Shown here one piece after another: positions 15,001 through 27,000 of a DNA stretch of 64,000 nt; position 1 is the stretch's first letter; every line of letters begins with the position of its first letter. Location of the stretch: assembly GCA_029962745.1 (NCBI GenBank), contig CM057158.1, positions 2,639,558 through 2,703,557 of the forward strand. Direction: 5' to 3'. Origin of the DNA: Echinometra lucunter (Eukaryota > Echinodermata > Echinoidea > Camarodonta > Echinometridae). The notes under the pieces were generated by a model. The model was not told the DNA's origin and did not search any database. It saw nothing but the letters and a program-made list of their open reading frames with translations. The translations under genes were made by a program, and so were the position numbers.

Positions 15001-18000
15001 TCACTGTAGAGCCTGATGTGGGGTCCATAGCACCAGGCAAGAAGCAGAACTTCAAGGTTAAGTTTGCACCACTTGACATCAAGGACTACGAAGGCAGGCT
15101 CATCTGCAGGTAAACAGAAATTACAAATCAAATTCTTATTCACTGCCCTAATTTTTTTCTGGGTTTTGATTTTTATCCAGTACCCAGAAATAAGTGTTAA
15201 AATAGAATAACACTCGAAAAGCAAAGAAAAAAAAACCAAATAGACAAAATAATACAAAATGTACAAAGAGAATGATTTTAGGAACAAATCAATAATTAGT
15301 GAATTGAGATTTACATTGTATTGCTGTTTGTGTTTAAAATATGAAACAAGGAATACATACAGGAGTTTTGGAAATTTTAAGAGGGAGTGAGGCAGATAGT
15401 TACTTATAGTGTCAACAAAATTTTGACTGTATTCTCCTGTAAGGGCAGCAATAAAAAATTATGAGTTGATACAAAATATTACTAAGTGTTTTCTGCATCC
15501 CTATGATATGAACAAAAATACATAAACTCTGTGGATGTACCACTGAACCAGTTTGAGTGGAATTTATGCTTTTGTACATGTATACCAGTACATAGATGTA
15601 TTTAATGCTTCTACACAGCCTTCTAAAGCAAATGCAAGATGTCATACCAAAAGGATGTGTCATTTTTACTTTTGTACTAAAACAAAACAACGTTCAAATT
15701 AAAATTCCAGAGTGCCTAACTTAGAAGAAGGCAAGCAAGGACCAGTCCTGGCTGTCAAGGGTAAGAGTGTGATGCCTTACTGCCACTTTGACCTAGAGGA
15801 CTCGGACTACATCACCGGAGCCAGGAGGAACCCAGAGCTTCCTGGACCAGGAGGGGCTCCACCTGGATCCACCCTGGACTCTAACACCAGGGTCCTGGAG
15901 ATGGGCTCCATTGGAGTGCAGGTTAGAGGAAATGTAGAAAAAAGATGTTGGCAGAGAGAGGAAAGGAAGGAATTTGAAATGGAAAAAAGTGGGAGGGAAA
16001 GGAGAAATGCATAGGAAAAAAAAAAAAAATATTTGGAAGAGACAGAGAGGACAGAAGATAGGTAAGAAGATAAATATGTAGAATGCAGAAATAATGAGAC
16101 TGACAAAAAGTGGTGAAGGATTAATCACATAGAGAGTGAGAGGAGAGCGACTGAGGAATACAAGTAGATGGATAGAATGACATAAAAGTTAAGGATTAAA
16201 AGTAGAGAGAGAGAGGAGAGAGATAAATAGAGGTGAAGAATTTTTTTTAGGTGTTCATAATCATTACATGATCACCACCAATTAGGGTACTTCATATGAT
16301 ACCCATCTTCTTTAGAAGATGTGGAGTTGTAGAGATATGAAATGTGATAGCTGTTAACGTGAAATTCCACTGAAGAAAATCCATTTATACACGAAAAAAT
16401 TAATCGTAAACTTGTCCTCATCACAGGTGCGCAACACCCGTCATTTCTTCATCGTGAACCCTACGGCCACGCCTTACACCTTCCTCTGGACGTGTGAGGA
16501 TGAAGTGGACCCTAAGAAGCCTACTGTATTCACATGTCTCACCAAACAGGGCCAGGTGGCTTCTGGCAAGAAGACACAGGTATGCACAAGATGGTTTACA
16601 CCTGAGGGAAAATTTGACAGATATTGTGGCTTGAAACATTATTTCTTAAATTCAGAATCACAACATAAACATACGCTGCATTCATAGGCTTTCTTTTGCT
16701 GTAGTGAATTTTATATATTGAATGGATTTACTCTGCTGCATGTATGAATCTTAAGATCACATTAGCAGTGTGTTGTCGGATGAAAAAAAAAAAAATTATG
16801 TATTTAGATAACGACTGACAATAAGGCACGTATAGAATTAATGGTTTCCTAAGAGACTAGTTGTCATATACATAGGATCCTTTTGTATTGTTTCCAGATT
16901 GTTCAGAAAATCCATGAGCACAGAAAGTAGTTCTCATTCTATAACATTTTTTTTTTGGGGGGGCGGGGTCATTAAGAGGCCATATATGTTAAGTCCAGTA
17001 CTTGCACCACCTCAAGGCTTAACAATCGATTTTTATTATCCGATTGAAGGGTTCAGTATCCAAATTTGGGTGAGATACTGGGTTCTAATCCAAGTCATTT
17101 TACTAATGGATGTCTGGAAGTGTATTTTTCTCACATCCCATTTAGGCTACATGTTCAATAAACACTTACCTCCATTCCTACTTCTCCATTTATACTGTCA
17201 CTAGGTGAGCTTTGAGTTCTTGCCAACCCAGCTGGGTGTTGTAGAATCTTTCTGGAGGTTCACCATCCCTGAGCAGAATATCTCAGTACCATTCCTCCTA
17301 GTAGGAGATGCGCATGAGCCTGCTGTCTCCACTGATAGATCCCACATCAACTTCAAGTCCATGCTTCTTGGTAAGTGCTTTTAAACCCTCATGGCGTGAA
17401 ATAATGAAGGAGGTTTGAATTGTAATGGTGGCTTAATCATGATAATAATATAATAATAATATTGGATATTTACATATTGCACGTATCCACCAAACAAGGT
17501 GTTCAAGGTGCTCCAATATTACCCCGGTTCAGCTAAGCTGCCAATTTCAGTGCTCACAGCATTCAAGGAATTCAAGGAATCATTGTTCAAGCTTCCAAAT
17601 GGACTAAAATGTATTTAAAGGAAACCAACACCCTTAAGTCAAGTAGTTTTTAAATCAAAGCTAAGACAGACCAAAACAGATCCCAAAAATTTGAACAAAA
17701 TCAGACACGGAATAAGAAAGTTATGCCTATATGAAATTTTCTGGTTTTGACACTAGCATGGCTCTTGGTGATACAATTGGTGATGTAATTTGTATAATTC
17801 TGCTGGTTTGTTACTTCTTTGCTACCTCATATTCTGATACATCCAGTCCTCAGTAATACATGTATATAGTTCTTGTACTAAACATCTATGAAACTATATT
17901 TTGATTGTTCCTATCATTTCAGGTAATGAGGCCTATGAAAGAATCTTCCTTATCAACAATGAATCAAGGGCCTTTGACTTTGAGATCAATGAGACATCTT

Positions 18001-21000
18001 GTCATTCTGAAGCATTCTCATCAAGACTTCATTTGACTCCAATGAAAGGCACCATTCTTCCCAATGACAGGTTAGTACAAGAGACACCAATTGAATGATA
18101 ACAATAATGCTAGGGTTAATCCAAGCTATATTACATATTTACTGAGTTGGCCAAACAGGGCAGATTGCCAATGTGTGCGTGGTGAGAGAAATAAATAAAA
18201 TATGACTGTTAGCAATTATATGAAGCCTATCATTAATCCCTCAATTTTCAAAACCAGTTCTCACAATTTTGGTCTGATGTGCAAGCACAAAGTGTTACGT
18301 GACTTCAGAACTGCATGCCCAGACGTCATGAATTTGGTCTCAAAGATGTGTGACATTTGAAAGAAAAAAGTTGTGAAGCGCCACATCAACTGCTTTGCGC
18401 TTTGCAGACATATCAAGCGAAACGTCTAGGGGCCCTGGGCCTTTTAGGGTTAAAGTACATTTTCAAATATTGAAAAGAAATCATGAGATATTGCAATAAT
18501 GTTTTACATTCGTGCTGATACTCCATCACAAAGCACAAAGTATTTCAATTTCTTGTTAGCTCAGCACCCTTGATACAAATAATAATTATTTGTGTTTTTC
18601 TGTCAAATCCCAGGATCCCCATTGATGTCTCCTTCATCCCCCATGAGGAGAAGGTGGTCAACTTCAATGTCCAGATCCAGGTCCGTAAGAAGACCTTACC
18701 AATCTGCCTCAACGTCAAGGCTGAGGGCTACTCCATGAACTGTATTGTCCAATGTGAAGACTCTACTGGTCAGAAGAAAGATCTGACCAGCACTGGTGTC
18801 AACTGCATTGATTTTGGAGAGGTATATATACATATGTCATAATTCAAGTCAGTGATGTTTCATTGTATTAGAGCTTTGTTATTTAAAGCTTATGTTTGTA
18901 AATATACATTCCAGTTTCTTTGGAGCGCAAAAATCAATTAGAAAGTGACAAACCTCAGCCATTCAACATTTGAGGACTGAACAGTTTAGGACTTCATCAC
19001 GTCATATTCATTATTCATTGTTTTCTGTAAATCCGTAGTTTCAATCTCACCATTTTCTATTTCAGATTGAGGTAAATGAGAAGGCTGTGCGCTCTCTGTA
19101 CATCATCAACACCGGTAAATTCAACTTTGACTTTGAGTGGTTGCTGAAGGAGGAGACTAAAGGAAGTAACGCTAAGCTCTTGAGCATCTCACCGGAGTCT
19201 GGTGGTGTTCCTTGCAATGATCGCAAGCGCAGTGTCTTGGCATTCAAACCTACATACAAGACCACACTTAGAGGATGTGAGCTTATCTGCAAAGTGAGTG
19301 CATATGCATGTTTTTCCTTTGTCTCTTCTCTTGTCTCTTGACTGATTTTTATTCAGTTTGAACATCAGCAATTTAGAGATAAAGATTCAGCTTGTTAATT
19401 GTACTTGATTTTGACTTGTACCTGAAAATTTAGTCAAATTTAGGGATGTCTGTATTTTCATAACTGAAAAAATAAAGGTCATGATCAAGATTTGTTGATG
19501 ATAGTATATTTACAAATAATGAAGATGATGATTAAGAATTTAATAACATTCATCATTTACACCCAAAAAGTGCTTAATACAATAAAGAAGCATTTATGAT
19601 TTTTTATTTATGAGTTGTGATCTTAAAGTCATATAAAAACTTGGAGGTCTTTATCCACTTTATGGAGTTTGTTTCATGACTAGTGGCATGCACTTTTTAG
19701 TAGGATACTTTTTTCTGTCATCAGAAGTGTGTGATGGGAAGGCATCATCGCAATTTACATTTTATGCCATGACTTTCTGCCCCTGATCACGATATCCCCT
19801 GTGCATTCTGATTTCCTTTAGATTGCCAATGGTCCAACGTATGAAGTGAAGATAGTAGGCCATGGTGTAGCTCCAGGGTTACACTTCTCCTTCCCTCAGT
19901 ATGACTTTGGACCCTGTTTCATCCATCGTGCTGGGATGCCCACCCACTCCAAGACTCTGACACTCACCAACAGAGACAGCAAAGATATCAGGTACATGCC
20001 TTGACACAGGCGAGAATTGGGAGGAAAAAAAGGCTTTTGAAAAGTGTGAAGGCATTGAGCAGATGTTAGCTTTTCTCCCTGTACCCCTCTGTTTAATGCA
20101 TCTCCTATCTTAACTTTCAGACTGCAAAATGTGCTTCTTGAATTTTACACCTCAAAAGAAATTCTTATTATTGATAGAAACTCTTATTTAATTTCTAATG
20201 CATGTAGGTAGAAAGAGGTCACTCATATTAAGTATTTCTTTATATATTGTTCTCTCATGAATGATTAAAACTTTTTACTCTACTTTGCAGTGTTTGACCA
20301 CAGAATATCATTGGTTAAAACACATGATTACATGTATTTTAAAGAAGTAATATAATAGTAGCAAGTATGAAGAAAAAGATGACATTTTTTGCATAACAAT
20401 TATGATAATTATGATTCCATTTTGGTTCCTTTTTCTCTCTTCTTTTCTCTCCAGTGTTGATTGCCTGTACACAAGTACATCCCACCTACATCTCCAGTTT
20501 GATGCCACTGTGTTATCACCAGGAGAGAGCAAAGACATCACCTTCACGTTCTACCCTAGAGAGGCTATCAGATACCATGAAGTCATCCAGTTTGAACTCA
20601 ATGGACTCTCTCGTACTCAGGTATGTATGGAAGGTTTATAGCCACTTGGTCTAATACCAGTTGGTTTAACTCCCAGATCGTCTGACACACTATGGCTAAA
20701 CCGATTTGGTCTACTATCAATTTGGCTTAATTGCCTTTTGGTCCAATCATCACTTGGTCTAATATCCACGTTTGCTAATTGTCATGTTGTCTAATGATCA
20801 AGTGGTCTAATAGCCATTTCATCTACTTAGTTTTCCTCATTTCGTTTAATGACCATTTGGTCTATTACCAGTTTGGGTAATCAGATAGACTAAGTGGTGT
20901 TAGACCAAGTGGGTATTAGATGAAATGAGCATAGCCCAACTGAAATTAGACAAAATGGTAAATGGGCTAAGTGGTAATTAGAGCAAATGGTTATTGGACA

Positions 21001-24000
21001 AACTGGTTGTAGACAAAATGAGATTAGACCATGTGGCATGAGACCAAATGGGCATTAGACAAAGTGGGATTAGACTAAGTGGCGATTCACCATATGGAAG
21101 TATTCAAGTCAAGGGTGTGTGGAGTTGGTTTTCAGCATGATTAAGGTCAGAGATGTTCTGTTTTCTGTTGATACCTCCAAATAAGATGATTATTGTTGCA
21201 TTATATAATTTCCTTCTACAGAGCTATTGACATGAATGAGACAAGATATAATGTACAAAGATGAGATCATTTCATTATCACTATGTATGCACTTCCTCTG
21301 GGTTTGAATGCCACAATATGTGAACTCTGATCATCTTTTGGTAAAGGCTTAAAACCTTAGATCATCCTTCTCTCTTCATCCTTTGATAACTTGAGAAAAT
21401 GTAAGATGTTTCAGTGAAGGCCAAATTATAAACTACTCTTTGAGTTTGTGTGATTGCTTGCTTTTTTTTTTCTTGTGATTTAATGACACCTTTTTGTGCG
21501 CAAGTAAAAGCTTCAACGTGATTAAAATTTCCATTTTTTCTTCTTCAAATTGAAACATTAGTAAGGGCTACTAATGTCATTGAAGAAGAGAATGTAGTTG
21601 CTATGGTAGGGCCAAGGATGGAACCCAGTCTAATGATTCTGTGTTGTTGAATCTTATTTTCCAGGTTGAGATCTACGGTCTTGGCACCGAGATGCGTGTT
21701 GAGGTGGCTAACTCCAAGGACCGCATTGTAAACTTTGGAGCCCTGCGCATTGGTCAGACCATCAAACGAACAATACCCATTGTCAACAACAGCCCTGCCC
21801 CTCTGTCCTTCAACGTGGCCATCACCCCTCTGAACACCATCCTGCAGCAGGTTCCTAATGTACTGAAGCTGGCCCCAACCCAGGAAATTAGCCTCAAGGC
21901 CAAGGGAGGTGCCTCGCAGCTGGAGCTGGTTTTCAGCCCCAAGTGCCGCATTCCACAGTTTACAGAAGAAGTAAGAAGATGGAAATTCATTATTTTTTTC
22001 ATAAAAACCTATCACAACTATCATTTATAATGAAAGTTATCATTTGTTTCTTTATAGTCTTCGTCATCATCATTGTAATCATCTCCTTTATTATTACCAT
22101 CATCATCATCATGCCATGTTATCATCATCATGCCATGTCATCATCCTAATACCAGTACTTTCTTATCAAAATCACTATAATTTATATCTTGCATAACAAA
22201 TGAAACAAGTCTGTACTTATTTCTTATAGTGATAATAGGTAGATTTATAGAGTTCTCAATACTATGTTTCTAAGTGCTTTACATGCAATTCTTTATCATT
22301 ACTACAGTCACTGGATTAAATCAACTTAAATCTTGCATCAAGAATTTAGAATTTTTGTTGTGATTTTATCATTGACATGACATTGATATTATTTGCATTA
22401 CTCTCCCCAGGTGATGCTAGAGTGTGCTGGTCTCTCTCAGCCTCTCCTGGTCGTCACTGGTTCATGCCAAGGTATAGAAATCAACCTTGATCAGGAATCC
22501 ATCCCATTTGGAGCCGTGGTCCTGAAGAGTAGTACCACACGCAAGCTTCTCATGTACAATACTGGAGATGTGGGTGCTGCGTAAGTAACCTCAAAATCCT
22601 TGCACATTCTTCCATTGTTTTTGTTCTTCAACGTGATATTTACTTGGAATTCTTTGTGGAATGATATTTAAAGATTAGAGGGAAGATACAATGCTCTATA
22701 CAGCCTTGATAGAATGATTCACATGTAGCCAAACCACAATTTTCACCTGGTGGAGATAAAGACCTGTAACCCTCTGTAATGTTTGTGTGTGTAATAAGCT
22801 TTTTTACAGACAAGAGAGTCATTTCTCAATCAAATTTTTACTTCAGGGGGTCAACTTGTAATGTCATTACCCAAGAGGTACAGCATAGTTTTTGAACTGG
22901 GATCCATTAGAGTCAATTTGTAGGGGAAGACTTAAAGCTGACCTCTGGCATAAATGTCCCCAAATTTGAATAAAGCTTGATGAGTAGTATTGTTGTCATC
23001 TCAAAGAGTACTTTGCAAAGTAAAGATCAAAATGCTTTAGACACCATTTCACATCTTTTGTCTCTACCATTTCTGTACAGGTTCAAGTGGAATGCCGAGA
23101 AGTTTGGGCCAGATTTTGCCATCAGTCCAACAGAGGGCTACATCTCACAAGGCATGACTGTGACCTTTGAGGTCAAGTTCCAACCCACCAAGGTCTGCCA
23201 AGACATCAGATATGACGTAAGTTTATTTACCCTCAAGCATCCTTTTTGTAACCAGTACACTTGTACTTCGTGATTCTTCCTACTCAGCATAGGAGCAACT
23301 ACCAGATTTTTTGAGATGGGGCCTGGTGTGGTGTATATTTGTAGTGCTCTCTTGGTAATGAAAATTACCATGTGCTAACAGCCCAAAGGGCTTTAAAACA
23401 GACATTACATTATGTGCATACTAGATAACTGCAAATAGGATGCACCAGTCATGATGAAAATAGAATAATTACAGGACCTAAATGCTGTAAGTGAGAACAT
23501 TACCATCAAATGTTTTCTCATTTTTGGACAAGATCAGAGTTTGTTCATGTTTCTCAAATATGAAGAACAGTACTTTATTTTATTTTTTATTGATTTACTA
23601 TACTTGCATTGCATAGTGTGTAGTGATAGTTGTACATTTTAGTAGAAGCATACTTTATTGGATGAAATGTTCAAGGCTGTATTAGTCCATGTTAGTTAGT
23701 ATCTGTGTATCTAAAATATTTCTACTCCTCTTGCATGGTCTGCTTCACAGAAACTATCATGCAGTATTGAGGGTGGACGTCCCCTGCGATTGGTCCTTAC
23801 AGGCATGTGTGTCGGCTGCCAGCCACAGAAAGAGATCCTTCACTTCAGTACACATGTCCGTGTCAAGGACACACGCAGCCTGACCCTCCACAACCGCACC
23901 AACCAGCGATGGGAGCAGCTCAGGCCGGTGATTGAAGGAGAACACTGGACTGGTGCAGAGGCTATCACCGTAGAACCCCAGCACAGCAGGGCTTATGAGC

Positions 24001-27000
24001 TCATCTACAGGCCACTGGTTATGACGGCTGAGGGCAAGAAACATACGGTAAGGTTTCCTGATTTGCTATTGAGGGAATCTGTCTGCCTAGGCCTGTGACA
24101 GAGCAATTCTTTTATTAAGTGAGAATTTAGATCAAGTTTATGAGATACTTTTCAACAGGATTATTGTCCTCTTCCACGTTTCTCTACTCACTCTCTCTCT
24201 CTCTCTCTCTTTCTTTCTCTGATTCTGATTATTTTTTTTTTTGTTACCTTTTTCTCTCCATCTCTCTCTTTTACTGTGTCATCAATACTGTTGATCATGA
24301 ACTCCTCCCATTTGTATTTCAAATCTGACATTATTAAGCACTTGTGTATCATTCACCAACAGGGCAGTGTATTCTTTGCCTTACCTGATGGCTCTGGTCT
24401 TATGTACAACATGGTTGGTGTGGCTGAGCCACCCAAGGCTGCAGGAAACATCACAAGAGATATCCCCAGTAAGACACACTACACCGAGAGTCTCTCAGTA
24501 TCCAATTGGCTCAAGAGACCTCAGAGGTATGTAGAGATATGGTTATACTGGTAGCATATTTCTTCTTGACTATTGGTCCTTTGTTTGTTGTATTGCCTCT
24601 TTTGTATATTCCATTTTGCATTGTTACCTCACAGTAGAGCATGAACTTTGAACCTGTAGTGCTTGTCAAGGTGAAATATTTTTCCCTGCTCTCAGAGAAA
24701 ATTTGTTGTACATCCCTGTGCATCCCTGAACTGCGGTTACTGAATCGATAGATCAATTTCCCTATATTCCTATCTGACCAAATATTATTTAAGCTACAGG
24801 GTATAATGTAATGTCACCAACAGCAATGTTAGCTGAAAACTGTTTTAGATTTGGAGACTGGCTGAAGCTTGAGCTTGATATACAGTATATTATGTAGTGA
24901 AGTTGGCAGGCTGTAGTTAAGAACAAATACCTTTACTTTCTGGAGAGGTAGAGGAGTACTATACATGCATTGTAGCATTGATCTATTTTGATCATGTGAT
25001 AATTATGTTTTATGAAAGTCAGCATTGACTAATAGCTGAAAAACAGAAAATGAGGAGTATAAATCAATATATCCTCTATATCATTATGATATTCTAGATT
25101 CAAGGCCATTATTGAGATGATCAAGCCTGACAAACTGGACCCAGCTACTACTCTGAAAGGCCTGGACTACATTGATGTACCAGGTCTAAGCAAGAGGGAC
25201 TACAAACTCAACTTCTTCTGCCATAAGGAGGCTTCTTATGCTGCTAAGGTGGGAATATGGTTTATCAATGTCATAATTTCAGTTCTTAATGTTAGATGTC
25301 CTTCCAGGCTCGTTAAACTTTTATCAGTCATAGCACTGTATAGGCCATCTTGCATTCATTCTGCAATTTTACAGTGTATGTATTTACAGTTATTTTAAAG
25401 CACTTGAAAATAATGCAGAGATGCTGTCAGACTATAACACATGATTTAACATATCTGTTGCCTATTTTAATCTCATATTGATTTTAATATTTGTGAAAAT
25501 ATGTATAGTACACAAATAAATGTGCTTTGAAGCCCAAGGATCACTTAATATCAATTCATATCAAATATCTGTTTGGTACATTCACCACTTAACATGATTC
25601 AGAGATTCTAGCAGGACTTTTAGAATCTTCCATTATAGTCAAAGGACTGCATAGAATTAAATCTGAACAGCACTAAATAAATGAATGGTTTTGATCCTCT
25701 TGTGACAGATCATATTCCGTAATGAGCAGACAAACGAGTTCCAGTTCTACTACATCACCTTCAAGAGCACCCCACCAGGCATCATAGACCTGGTAGAGAT
25801 GAGCACTCCAGTCCGTCTCAGTACCTCTCATACCATCACCCTAGAGAATCCTCTATCCTTACCCGTCACCTTCCAGACGAACTGTGCGATCAATGACATC
25901 ATGGTGCCACCACAGCTTATTGTGCCCCCACAGTCAGAGGTAAGGGTCATTCTCAGTACTGGTATATCCCCCTGTGTGCCCAACAGAAGGGCTTTAATGA
26001 TTGTAAATTAGAGAATCATGCATACCAGAGTTTTCAATGTTCTATGACCTCATCTACTCAACACATTTCAGATTGTGCATTCTCCATATAATTTATGGTA
26101 ATAATATCACTTCAGCCATCAGTACACTCAAGTTCTATTTGTCATCACTTTCATGAAAGATTATTCCAAAATGCTGAATCTGCAATTTTAGCTCCAAACA
26201 CTATCAACTTTCAAAGATAGTTAACAGGAATGAATTCAGAGCAACTTTTAGTTTCATCTTAGTGGAGTTTCATTTTGTCAAAGATGATTTCATAGTATAT
26301 GTCACTTGTTCCGGATACTGAATCTTTTGGGCATTCCGGGGTTAATGATGTAAAATCTACATCCATGATCATTAAAAGGGAAGTAGTCTTTGATTGTAGA
26401 TAACCAAAAGAAAAACTTCAGTAATACAGTGGAATCTCGGTATAAAGTGATCTGATACAACAATATTCCTGATATAACAAGGTAATATTCCAGTCCCAGC
26501 TCGTTATATTCTATGGTTTTTCAAACCTTATATCACAAGATTCCTGCTATCACAAGGTAATTTTGATGGTTCCAAAGACCTCATTATACTGAGTTTCCAC
26601 TGTATTAAGATTGTAATGACTCATCCTCTTTATTCCATTCCCCATATCCCAGGGTGTTCTGAGTTTTGAGTATCTGCCCCTCAAAACTGGCGAGGTCTCA
26701 GGCAAGATGACCCTGGCCAGCAACGAGCTTGGTCAGTATGCCTATGACCTGCAACTGACTGCGACTGCTGCAGGACCAGAGAAGGCAGTCTTCTTCAGGG
26801 CATCCCTGGGTGGAAACCACACCCAGACCACAAAGTTCACCAACTTTGCAAAAGTGAAGACTGAATACTCTTGCAAGGTGAGTAATGTGATATGCACTAT
26901 AAAAGAACTGTATATTATTCTTATGTTCAGTTTGCTTTTGTCTCAATTCCATGCTTATAAAACGGGGGGAGGGGGGGGGGGGGGTTGTGTGTGTGCTTAT

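Noticed and set aside
14796..15287. 163-residue minus-strand open frame
   Set aside because: It is antisense to HYDIN exon 16 and its flanking intron; the plus-strand exon has matching splice sites, phase and family motifs.
21545..22024. 159-residue minus-strand open frame
   Set aside because: It is the shadow of HYDIN exon 25, which fits the gene model in phase.
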